Under the pieces are notes generated by a model. That model ran no database searches. It was not told the origin of the DNA and was given only the letters and a program-made list of their open reading frames with translations. A program made the position numbers and the translations under genes. From Archaeoglobaceae archaeon (GTDB lineage: Archaea > Halobacteriota > Archaeoglobi > Archaeoglobales > Archaeoglobaceae), in NCBI GenBank assembly GCA_026988525.1, contig JALSLC010000023.1:1-48267 (forward strand): a DNA stretch of 48,267 bases, in the 5' to 3' direction. Position 1 is the stretch's first letter; the number at the start of each line of letters is the position of its first letter. Below, piece after piece: positions 19,200 to 26,884 of the stretch.

Positions 19200-19627
19200 T
19201 TAATCGTTATTGGTCTTTCAGCATTTTGGGTTATAGCCACGCTTAACAATAGACATACGACTTCGTTTCACTACGCTCAAATTGGCTCACTTAAAAGAAA
19301 ATAAAGAAGAAAAATATTAACTACTGGAAACATAAAAACTCAACTCTCAGAAAAGGTAAGAATAACGAGGTTATTTTAATCGTGAAAAGATAAAGAATAA
19401 AATTTAGAAACAATCAAAAATCATTAATCAAAAAATTATACGCTCATCGAAACTTTAGGAAATACGTAACTATACGGCAAACTCCGTTTGTCCAAATTCT
19501 TCCTTCGGCAAACTTCGCATAACCGCTAAAACGTTAATTGCAATTGGCGTGGTGTAAGGTTGGGTATTAAAATGAAATATTTCTTAAGCATGAAGACAAA
19601 GAATATTATTTGGGAAAACTTTTGTTA

Positions 19628-19873
19628 ATGGATAAATACAGAAGAACGAAGCATCCAGATATTTTTATAGAATGTTTAAATCAATTTGTAGAATTGTCAA
19701 ACAAAGAAAGAAAATCCATTAAAAAATGGGTATTAAGCAGATATTATGATGAAATTACAGAAGATGAGTAGAATACATGGAATATGCTTATTGAAAAAGT
19801 TTATTGCGGTTTAGGAAAGAAAAATCCAGAGATGTAGTGGGGTGAATATGTGATTTATCATTACGAAATATAA
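19628..19873 (+). pseudogene. Small gene remnant interrupted by two in-frame TAG codons
   Basis: The frame begins MDKYRRTKHPDIFIECLNQF and runs 47 codons to TAG at 19769. It then continues protein-like (NTWNMLIEKVYCGLGKKNPE) to a second TAG at 19835, and on to TAA at 19871. The frame is also open back to 19571. Family not recognised. TAG is an ordinary stop elsewhere in the window (12960, 8763), so nonsense decay is more likely than pyrrolysine. A free-standing 47-residue protein (19628-19771) remains possible. Confidence 0.35.
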
Positions 19874-19947
19874 TCATAGGTGTGAATGCTTCAATAGAGA
19901 TTCCAGTCAGGACATTGAAGAAAATTTTAAAAGATTAGACAAAATAG

Positions 19948-20333
19948 AAAAATAAAACTTCATTTATAGTTAAAAATTTATTAGAATTACATTTAGAAGA
20001 GGTTACAAGAAGAAATTTTAATGCTCTGTTTCCAGATCTTCAGATAATTGACTACGGCCAACATTATTATACAAAAGATGGGAATTACATAGACATTCTA
20101 TGTAAAAGCAAAAAAGATGATTTTTATGTAGTCATTGAATTGAAACGGGACCGTTCACCCTCTAGAGCTTTAATACAGTTATTAGATTATATGAATCAAA
20201 TCAATGGATGAATTTAAAACAAAAAATGTTAGGAATTTTAGTTTGTAAAAATCTTGATAGAAGAACTAAATCAGCTTTAAAAGTTATTAGGAGCAAATTA
20301 AAAAAGCCTGAAGATATCTCAATTATTATTTAA
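19948..20333 (+). pseudogene. Frameshifted NucS/DUF91-like nuclease domain
   Basis: Two adjacent frames together read like the C-terminal PD-(D/E)XK nuclease domain of the NucS/DUF91 group. The first has DGNYIDILCKSKKDDFYVVI, then ELKRDRSP and LIQLLDYMNQING to TGA at 20209. The second frame, entered near 20205, gives GILVCKNLDRRTKSALKVI and ends at TAA 20331. The catalytic Asp and Glu-x-Lys are visible. No start codon or N-terminal domain is found upstream (TAG at 19945), so this is a truncated and frameshifted copy. Confidence 0.6.
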
Positions 20334-20536
20334 TTTGAAAATAGGGGCACACAAAATTGAACCTTCACTCAAACCCTTCTCTAAGTTTATAACTATGAAC
20401 TTATTTAGTGATATAGTGAATAAAGAGATTCAGATACCCGAAACGTTATGTGAAATTGTGCGATGGATAGAAAATAAGCTTGATTTCAAGCTCACTAGGC
20501 CCCTGTAGTAAAAAATTAATGTGATTTGGTCCATTA

Positions 20537-21106
20537 TCAATGTATAACAAAGTACATAAATATTGATTGAAAAACGCCTATTAGAAAACCTAATACTGCA
20601 CCTGATATCTCTATAAATCTCAGCTCTTTCTTTGCAAATTTTTTAAAGAGTCTCTCTATTTCATCATCACTTATCTCTTCTGCCTTTTTAATAACGAACT
20701 CTTTTATATCTATGTTGTTGGCTATGTTTTTTACAATTATTTCTCTTACAGAATTAAGAATATAGTTTGTTATCGTGTCTGAGATATTACCAAGAAATTT
20801 ACCTATGACTCCATCTTTCTCAATTTTCAAATTTTCTAAGAAATTTAATAATTCGTTTTTGTTTATTGTTTTAGTTAGTGCATTGCCTATTACCAATTCA
20901 AAATCTTCCTTTGTTAGAACTTCACTTAAAGTATCAAGAAGCCTCTCTGTTATTTCTCTACTTCTTGCTGGTACTAATCCTTGAATTTTGAAACCAAGTA
21001 TATTTATCGGTTTTTTTGGATGAAAAAGCAATTCCACAGCTATTACATTTGTTATATACCCTATTAAAGCACCTAAGATCGGTGGTAGTATTAAAATGTA
21101 ATTCAT
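20537..21106 (-). CDS. DUF445-family membrane protein
   Basis: 189 residues. An N-terminal membrane segment with the family signature GALIGYITNVIAVELLFHP and IQGLVPARSREI is followed by a long helical cytosolic middle and a C-terminal membrane segment (EISGAVLGFLIGVFQSIFMYF). The function of DUF445 is not established. Its length is near the short archaeal form of the family. It is transcribed away from the H/ACA RNA and leuA genes on the opposite strand. Confidence 0.8.
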   Translation of the reverse strand: MNYILILPPILGALIGYITNVIAVELLFHPKKPINILGFKIQGLVPARSREITERLLDTLSEVLTKEDFELVIGNALTKTINKNELLNFLENLKIEKDGVIGKFLGNISDTITNYILNSVREIIVKNIANNIDIKEFVIKKAEEISDDEIERLFKKFAKKELRFIEISGAVLGFLIGVFQSIFMYFVIH

Positions 21107-21165
21107 GCTTAGTATTAGAGAGGGAAAAAGATAAGTTTTACTTTGTATATTACTATTTGGAACTT

Positions 21166-21382
21166 AGCCCCGTGCGGGGAGGGTGCTGAGTTAGCTGTAA
21201 GCTTGCGATGAAGCAACCCGCAAGCGCGGGGCAAAATCCGTGCCGCATAGGTCCCCTGGCGAGAGAGCTCTTGGCTTTCAATGACCCCGGGGCAACCCGG
21301 GCACGGAACAACCCGGCAGGGTCAGCCGCTCAGAGTCTGCATTAGCAGTCGAGGAAGAGCGGTGTTAGCTTGCCGGGTATAA
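21166..21382 (+). ncRNA. Three-hairpin H/ACA guide RNA
   Basis: A GC-rich island of about 217 nt in AT-rich DNA folds into three consecutive hairpins. Hairpin 2: lower stem 21237-21244/21300-21307, upper stem from CCCC 21253-21256/GGGG 21289-21292, then ACA at 21308. Hairpin 3: ACCCGGCA 21311-21318/21371-21378, upper stem 21325-21331/21357-21363, then ATA at 21379. In both, the upper stem is 15 nt from the box, the spacing expected for archaeal H/ACA guides. Hairpin 1 (lower stem 21167-21172/21227-21232) is followed by AAA, a weaker box. Apical K-turn-like GA/ATGA elements for L7Ae are present. Hairpin 3 can pair with helix 69 of 23S rRNA. Recalled A. fulgidus Afu-4 has three hairpins. Confidence 0.75.
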
Positions 21383-21415
21383 ACTTTTATAACAATATTT
21401 TATGAAGTTTACTTT

Positions 21416-22924
21416 ATGAGTAGAACTGTAACTATATTTGATACTACACTGAGAGATGGAGAACAGACACCAGGAGTAGTCTTTCCTCTCGAGGCTAAGA
21501 TAAAAATAGCTCAGCAGTTAGATAAACTTGGAGTTGATGTTATTGAAGCAGGCTTTCCCGCAGCATCACAGGGGGAATTTGAGGCTGTCAAAAAAATTTC
21601 GAACTTAGGTTTAGAATCAAAGATATGTGCTCTTGCCAGAATTGTTAAAAGAGATATAGACACAGCATTAGATAGTGATGCGGACATGGTTCATATCTTC
21701 ATTTCCACTTCTAAAATACAAATAGAACACACAATTAAGAAAAGCAGAGATGAAATAATCAAACTTGCTGTGGATGCAGTAGAGTACATTAAAGATCACG
21801 GTAGAATTTGCATGTTTTCAGCTATGGATGCTACCAGAACAGAGATAGATTTTCTTAAAAAGATATACAAGGCTGTAGAGGATGCGGGTGTGGATATAGT
21901 AAATGTTCCGGATACTGTTGGTATAGCTACTCCTTTTAAGTTTCACGATATGATTAAAGAATTAAGGGGGACATTAAACGTACCAATAGATGTTCATTGT
22001 CACAATGATTTTGGACTGGCTGTTGCAAACACTTATGCTGCAGTCTTAGCTGGAGCTAATGAGGTACAGGTAACAGTCAATGGAATTGGGGAGAGAGCAG
22101 GTAATGCAGCATTAGAAGAGGTGGTTATGATATTAGAAGGATTAGAAGGCATAAAAACGAATATAAGAACTAAAGAGTTAGTAAATACATCAAAGTTAGT
22201 AGAGAGGCTATCTGGTATAAGAATGCCACCCAACAAACCTATAGTAGGTGCAAATGCATTTAGTCATGAAAGTGGAATACATGCCCATGGAGTACTTGAA
22301 GATGCAAGAACGTTTGAACCGGGGGTAATAACTCCTGAAATGATAGGGCATAGAAGGAGAATTGTAATTGGAAAGCATGCTGGGAGACACCAAATAAAGA
22401 AAATTTTAGAAGAAGCTGGTTATCAAGTTGACGAAGAAAAGCTAACAAAGATAGTCAACAAAATAAAAGAACTTGGCGATAAAGGTAAAAAGGTAACAGA
22501 CCTTGATTTATTCACAATAGCAGAAGTTGTTCTTGGAGAATTAAAGAGAGAAGAAAAAGCAATAGTTGTTGATGAAGTTACAGTTTTAACGGGTAATAAA
22601 ATTACACCTACAGCAGTCATTAATGCGGAAGTTGAAGGCAAGAGAAAAGTTACTTCTGCAATCGGTCTTGGGCCAGTTGATGCAGCTTTAAAAGCTGTAA
22701 AAGAACTTGCTGGAGAAAGTATAAAGATTAATCTCACTGAATTTAGAATGGATGCTATAAGCGGTGGCAGCGATGCATTGGCGGAAGTTTACGTTACAGT
22801 AGAGGATGATGAAGGCCACTCATTTACGGCTAAGGGGGCTGGGGAAGACATAGTAATGGCGTCAATGGAGGCAATAATCCATGCAGTAAACTATTTAATG
22901 CTTATGAAAAAGAAGAAAAAGTAA
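21416..22924 (+). CDS. leuA: 2-isopropylmalate synthase family enzyme (IPMS or citramalate synthase)
   Basis: 502 residues. The HMGL-like catalytic barrel begins IFDTTLRDGEQTPGVVFP, with metal ligands in VHCHNDFGLAVANT and the glycine-rich VTVNGIGERAGNAALEEVV. The C-terminal LeuA dimer/regulatory domain (about 380-495) includes TAVINAEVEGKRKVTSAIGL and GPVDAALKAV. It condenses acetyl-CoA with a 2-oxo acid: 2-oxoisovalerate (leucine), pyruvate (isoleucine via citramalate) or 2-oxoglutarate. Archaeoglobales carry more than one copy, and I cannot separate these from sequence alone. It stands alone downstream of the H/ACA RNA. Confidence 0.82.
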   Translation: MSRTVTIFDTTLRDGEQTPGVVFPLEAKIKIAQQLDKLGVDVIEAGFPAASQGEFEAVKKISNLGLESKICALARIVKRDIDTALDSDADMVHIFISTSKIQIEHTIKKSRDEIIKLAVDAVEYIKDHGRICMFSAMDATRTEIDFLKKIYKAVEDAGVDIVNVPDTVGIATPFKFHDMIKELRGTLNVPIDVHCHNDFGLAVANTYAAVLAGANEVQVTVNGIGERAGNAALEEVVMILEGLEGIKTNIRTKELVNTSKLVERLSGIRMPPNKPIVGANAFSHESGIHAHGVLEDARTFEPGVITPEMIGHRRRIVIGKHAGRHQIKKILEEAGYQVDEEKLTKIVNKIKELGDKGKKVTDLDLFTIAEVVLGELKREEKAIVVDEVTVLTGNKITPTAVINAEVEGKRKVTSAIGLGPVDAALKAVKELAGESIKINLTEFRMDAISGGSDALAEVYVTVEDDEGHSFTAKGAGEDIVMASMEAIIHAVNYLMLMKKKKK

Positions 22925-22935
22925 AAGCAGAAAGA

Positions 22936-23826
22936 ATGACATCGGAATGGGATTATATAAAATTAGCAACTAAATTATTTTTTAGTAAATCTCCCGAAGT
23001 CTTAGTTGGTACTGGAGAAGATGATTGTGCAGTTGTTAAGTTAGCTAAGTATAATATTGTTATGACTGCTGACTCTCTTCATGAAAGCACTGACTTTCCG
23101 CCTCAAATGAAAGAGTGGGAAAAGGGGTATATGAGTATTGCAGTAAATCTCAGTGATATTGCTGCTATGGGGGCAAATCCAAAGTACTTTTTATATACTG
23201 TAACTCTTAAAGAGAATTATCCTTTAGATAAATTTAAGGAGTTTTGTTATGGAATTAAAAAATTAGCTGATATGTATAATGTTTTGATCATAGGTGGCGA
23301 CACAGATAGGGGAAATGAAATGTCCATCTCTGGATTTGCACTTGGATATGGTAACAGATTGTTGTTAAGAAAAAATGCAAAACCGGGAGAGAAGGTATTT
23401 TTGACGGGAGAGTTGGGTAAAGCGCAGCTAACCTTAGAGCAAGTAATGAATGGTGTTAGTAGAGAGGATTCAGCCTATCCAGAGAAGCTTTATACGCCCA
23501 CTCCAAGAGTGGAGGAAGGTTTAAAACTCTCTAAATTTGCAAGTGCTTGCACTGATATAAGCGATAGCCTTGCAATTTCTCTTCACAACATATCTTCTGC
23601 AAGTGGTGTTAAAATTGAACTGAAAATACCGGATTTATCATACTTAGAAGAATTTGTGAGTAGTGAAAAAGCTTTGGAATTGTTTTTGTACTCTGGAGGG
23701 GATTATGAGCTCGTATATACTTGTAAAGACGATGAACTCAATGGAATAGAGATTGGTATGGTTATAGAAGGTAGCGGTGTTTTTTTGAATAATAGAGCAG
23801 TACCTTTTAAAGGTTACACTCACTAA
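22936..23826 (+). CDS. thiL: Thiamine-monophosphate kinase
   Basis: 296 residues, PurM-like fold. Signatures: GEDDCAVVK near 22-30, MTADSLHESTDFP near 39-51, NLSDIAAMGANPKYFL near 71-86, GGDTDRG near 119-125, and the C-terminal CTDISDSLAISLHN and SGGDYELVYTC. It phosphorylates thiamine monophosphate to thiamine diphosphate. The start lies 11 bp after leuA and has only a weak ribosome site, so it is probably co-transcribed with leuA. The end overlaps the convergent trm1 by 20 bp. Confidence 0.9.
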   Translation: MTSEWDYIKLATKLFFSKSPEVLVGTGEDDCAVVKLAKYNIVMTADSLHESTDFPPQMKEWEKGYMSIAVNLSDIAAMGANPKYFLYTVTLKENYPLDKFKEFCYGIKKLADMYNVLIIGGDTDRGNEMSISGFALGYGNRLLLRKNAKPGEKVFLTGELGKAQLTLEQVMNGVSREDSAYPEKLYTPTPRVEEGLKLSKFASACTDISDSLAISLHNISSASGVKIELKIPDLSYLEEFVSSEKALELFLYSGGDYELVYTCKDDELNGIEIGMVIEGSGVFLNNRAVPFKGYTH

Positions 23827-24865
23827 GCAAGCTTTCTATAACTTTTATATCAGCATCAGTTTTGATTCCATGCCCAGATAACACAGTTCTTGAAGCTTTG
23901 AAGCCCATGTCTCTGAGTTTTTCAACGATAAGACTTACAGGTTTTGGTGATACTTTCAATTTTCTACTTACCTCGTGTATGTCGTAGTAAAAGGGCACAT
24001 CAACTTCTTCAGCTAATTGCAGAATAAATTTTTTCACATTTTTATCAACTTCTTTTTTATTAACTTCTTTTACTATATCTTTCATATTACCTTTAAGTTT
24101 TCCAAGCCACATCGGTCCATAAACTTTTAACTTCTCACCACATTTGCACTCTGAAATTTTACTTAATTCTTCTAATTTAATACACTCTCTATGTAGGCAC
24201 TTTTTACAGTAAGCTAAGTATCCGTAGTTTTCATAAATTTTACTTGACATCCGGGAACTCCTTCTTATTACAGCGTGAATTCTGTAGTAATGTTCCTTAG
24301 CCCAAGAAATGAAGAAATCTACTGCTTTATCGTACTTTGTAGCTTCAGCAACAATTTTGCCTGCTAAAACTCTAAGACCAACTTCTGGATAAAATTCAAC
24401 TTTTTCAACAAAGCAGGAATACTTTCTCAAGCAAGAGTTTTTAGCTGATCCACATAAAGCAGCGGTATCGGTTGCAGTTATACTTATGCTTTTTTTTGCA
24501 GAAAAACAGGCAGAATCTATGAATGGTGCGGGAGAACCGAATGGATCGATGTCTATATGATCAAACATTTTTTTCCTCATAAGGGAGCCAGCCTCCTCAC
24601 AGTAAATTTCTGCTTCAATTTTGTTTAGCTTTAAATTTTCTTTTATAACTTTTACAGCTCTTCTATTAAAATCATTGAAGTAAACTTCTTTTCCAGCTTC
24701 AAGTTTCGCTCTAATACCTCTAACACCTGATGCAGCAAGAGCATCTAAGTAAGTTTTTCCGGGCATGTGTTTAAAGCAAATCATATCTATATCTCTACAA
24801 AATTTCATTTTTGGATTGTAAAAAACTCCCTCTACCTTTATTTTTGCAGACCCCTCTACCAACAC
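23807..24865 (-). CDS. trm1: tRNA (guanine26-N2)-dimethyltransferase Trm1
   Basis: 352 residues from a GTG start. The SAM-binding region has YLDALAASGVRGIRAKLE, and the catalytic DIDPFGSPAPFIDSAC is characteristic of Trm1. The C-terminal part has a Cys cluster (CKKCLHREC, ECKCGEKL) that likely binds zinc, and a terminal winged-helix-like segment. It methylates G26 of tRNAs with SAM. Length is typical of the archaeal family. It overlaps the convergent thiL end by 20 bp and lies 22 bp downstream of the THEP1 NTPase gene on the same strand. Confidence 0.93.
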   Translation of the reverse strand: MLVEGSAKIKVEGVFYNPKMKFCRDIDMICFKHMPGKTYLDALAASGVRGIRAKLEAGKEVYFNDFNRRAVKVIKENLKLNKIEAEIYCEEAGSLMRKKMFDHIDIDPFGSPAPFIDSACFSAKKSISITATDTAALCGSAKNSCLRKYSCFVEKVEFYPEVGLRVLAGKIVAEATKYDKAVDFFISWAKEHYYRIHAVIRRSSRMSSKIYENYGYLAYCKKCLHRECIKLEELSKISECKCGEKLKVYGPMWLGKLKGNMKDIVKEVNKKEVDKNVKKFILQLAEEVDVPFYYDIHEVSRKLKVSPKPVSLIVEKLRDMGFKASRTVLSGHGIKTDADIKVIESLLSECNL

Positions 24866-24887
24866 ACACTTTGTAATTTCAAAAAGC

Positions 24888-25406
24888 TTATAAATTTTCT
24901 TTCAATAACTCCAAAACTTTTTCAGTTACTTGATTCCTGTTTCTTTCATCAATCGTGTATATTTTGAATGTTCTTCTTATTTTTTCAAGTAAAGGATGCT
25001 TAGATTTTGCATGGATTGTGAAAAGCTTAGGAGTTTCTGAATTCAATAACTCTTCAATTAATTCAACAAAAAAGTAACTCTTTAATTCCATAGGCCCTAT
25101 TTCGTCAATTATTATTAAATCGCATGCATCTCTAAGACTTGAATTTTTTAGATACTCTTCAAACTCTGTTATATGCACGCAGTACTTTCCAACCATTGTT
25201 TTACACTTTCCTACACTTGCAAGTTTAGTTTTTACTTCCTTTCTTAGGTCAAAAACTTCAAAACCAACTCTTCTGTTTTTTACTCTAATTTCAAGAGTTA
25301 TAAAACCAGAAATACTTAAATTTGGTTTTAACTTTTCCCAAATTTTTTTACATAGCGTAGTTTTTCCAACTCCCGGTTTACCAGTAATTGCTATATTCAT
25401 ACTCAA
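24888..25406 (-). CDS. THEP1-type nucleoside-triphosphatase
   Basis: 172 residues. The Walker A motif TGKPGVGKTTL is at the start, and the Walker B-like LIIDEIGPMELKS is near residue 99. This matches the THEP1/cancer-related NTPase family, which hydrolyses ATP, GTP and other NTPs slowly. The cellular role is unclear in all organisms. Probably co-transcribed with trm1 downstream. Confidence 0.85.
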   Translation of the reverse strand: MSMNIAITGKPGVGKTTLCKKIWEKLKPNLSISGFITLEIRVKNRRVGFEVFDLRKEVKTKLASVGKCKTMVGKYCVHITEFEEYLKNSSLRDACDLIIIDEIGPMELKSYFFVELIEELLNSETPKLFTIHAKSKHPLLEKIRRTFKIYTIDERNRNQVTEKVLELLKENL

Positions 25407-25445
25407 TGGTTACATTCATTAATTGTTTAAAATTAACTTAACTTT

Positions 25446-26558
25446 ATGTTTGATGTAATCGTTGTGGGAGGGGGACCAGCAGGTTCTGTGGTATCACTTT
25501 TACTCTCTGAAAAAGGTTATAAAGTAGCTATGTTTGAAGAACATCAAACTCCGGGATTTCCAATGCAATGTGGTGGATTAATTAGCAGAGATTGCTTGTC
25601 TATTCTAAAAAATTATATTGATATTGATAAAATTTTGTTGAATAAAATTGAAGGAGCATACTTTTTCTCTCCATCTGGTAAGTACGTTAAACTTAGAGGA
25701 AAAAGCAAAGCTGTAGTGATAGACAGGAAGATAATGGATTTTGAATTGTTTAAGCTCGCCTCTTCAAAAGTAAGGACTTTTGTTAAAACAAAAGTTAGTG
25801 GTGTATTAGATGTTGGTGGTGAATACATTGTAAAAGCTGGGAATAGCTTTAAATCAAACTATATTGTTGGTGCTGATGGGCCAAGCTCAATTGTAGCAAA
25901 AAGTCTCGGATTTGATAGGCCGGATTTTCTTTCAGCAGTACAAATAGAGTGTTGTTTTGATTCCTTAGACGAGAACTTTGTAGAATTGTACTTTGGATAT
26001 TCGGATTGTATGTTTGCTTATTCAATTCCCTGCGGGGATGGATTTTCGAGGATTGGGGTAATTTCGAGAAGTAATGCAATATTTTGGCTAAAAAAACTTT
26101 TAAAAGAACACCCACATGTATCAAATAGAGTTAAAGTTAAATCTTTCTGTGAGTTGAACTGTGGTGCTATACCCTCTAAGCTTGTTAATTTTGTTAAAGG
26201 AAATGCTGTGTTGATTGGTGATTCTGCTGGAATGGTTAAACCTTACACTGGAGGCGGGATATACTACCTATTAGTTGCAGCAAAAGAATTAGAAAAAAAC
26301 TTCCCCAATCTTGATCAATTTAAAAAAAGCTATTTAAGGACTTTAAAACTTGAATACTCTTTTGGAAGAAAAATAGCTAAGCTCTACGAAGTTTTGGGGG
26401 AGGAAGATTACGATTATTTAATAAGTGTTGCAAACAAAATAGATTCTGAAAAGCTACACATGGATAGACCGAGTAGTTTAGTTAAAGTGATTCCAAATAT
26501 TTTAAAATTAATCAAAAATCGTTCCCTATCTCTAAAATTAATCAAATGTCTGCTTTGA
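25446..26558 (+). CDS. Geranylgeranyl reductase family flavoprotein
   Basis: 370 residues. The N-terminal FAD-binding motif VVGGGPAGSVVSLLLSEKGY is followed by a conserved CGGLISRDCL segment and the second FAD motif VLIGDSAGMVKPYTGGGIYY near residue 260. The family reduces double bonds in archaeal lipid isoprenoid chains or quinone side chains. Archaeoglobus menaquinone and archaeol are both saturated, and I cannot choose between them. Less likely are other FAD hydroxylase-like roles. It is divergent from the THEP1 gene across 39 bp. Confidence 0.83.
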   Translation: MFDVIVVGGGPAGSVVSLLLSEKGYKVAMFEEHQTPGFPMQCGGLISRDCLSILKNYIDIDKILLNKIEGAYFFSPSGKYVKLRGKSKAVVIDRKIMDFELFKLASSKVRTFVKTKVSGVLDVGGEYIVKAGNSFKSNYIVGADGPSSIVAKSLGFDRPDFLSAVQIECCFDSLDENFVELYFGYSDCMFAYSIPCGDGFSRIGVISRSNAIFWLKKLLKEHPHVSNRVKVKSFCELNCGAIPSKLVNFVKGNAVLIGDSAGMVKPYTGGGIYYLLVAAKELEKNFPNLDQFKKSYLRTLKLEYSFGRKIAKLYEVLGEEDYDYLISVANKIDSEKLHMDRPSSLVKVIPNILKLIKNRSLSLKLIKCLL

Positions 26559-26596
26559 ACTAAAAATTTATATCAATCTTAGACTAACTCGCTTTT

Positions 26597-26839
26597 ATGA
26601 TAGTCGATGTTTACATAGAATTGAAGGAGGGTGTTGCTGATCCAGAAGGTGAAGCTACAAAAAAAGCCTTAAGATTGCTTGGATTTAGAAATGTTAAATC
26701 AGTATCTTCAAGGAAAGTCTTTAGAATAGAGATAGATGTAAAAACGAGAGAGGAGGCTGAAAAAGAAATTGAAATGATGTGTGAAAAACTACTTGTAAAT
26801 CCAGTAATCCAAAAGTATAAAATTCAGTGGGTTGAATGA
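26597..26839 (+). CDS. purS: Phosphoribosylformylglycinamidine synthase subunit PurS
   Basis: 80 residues, the normal PurS length, with EGVADPEGEATKKALRLLGF near 11-30 typical of the family. PurS bridges PurL and PurQ in the fourth step of purine synthesis (FGAR to FGAM). purL and purQ are not in this window, so the subunits are dispersed. It stands alone between the reductase and glyS with short promoter-sized gaps on both sides. Confidence 0.93.
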   Translation: MIVDVYIELKEGVADPEGEATKKALRLLGFRNVKSVSSRKVFRIEIDVKTREEAEKEIEMMCEKLLVNPVIQKYKIQWVE

Positions 26840-26884
26840 TTTACGACAAAATCATTATTAAGGTATTGCTTTTTTTCTGAAACT

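Larger units (their letters stand above)
19200..20536. other. Degenerate intergenic region with gene remnants
   Basis: About 1.3 kb between tRNA-Val and the DUF445 gene without an intact gene. 19200-19570 shows nothing recognisable beyond a short repeat (CGGCAAACT at 19474 and 19508). 19571-19873 and 19948-20333 hold two broken frames described separately. 20395-20508 is a 37-codon open frame (MNLFSDIVNKEIQIPETLCE and on) that I cannot assign. The stretch looks like the decayed cargo of a past insertion next to a tRNA gene. Confidence 0.5.

Noticed and set aside
20343-20504. AGGGGC/GCCCCT inverted pair as ends of an insertion sequence
   Set aside because: Only six bases long, with no transposase frame between and no target duplication.
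19127-20536. Integrative element with attL/attR at tRNA-Val
   Set aside because: No second copy of the tRNA 3' end and no integrase remnant was found in the window, so only a decayed region is claimed.
21166-21382. SRP 7S RNA or RNase P RNA
   Set aside because: The conserved SRP helix 8 and RNase P P4 core sequences were not found on either strand; three short hairpins with ACA-like boxes fit H/ACA better.
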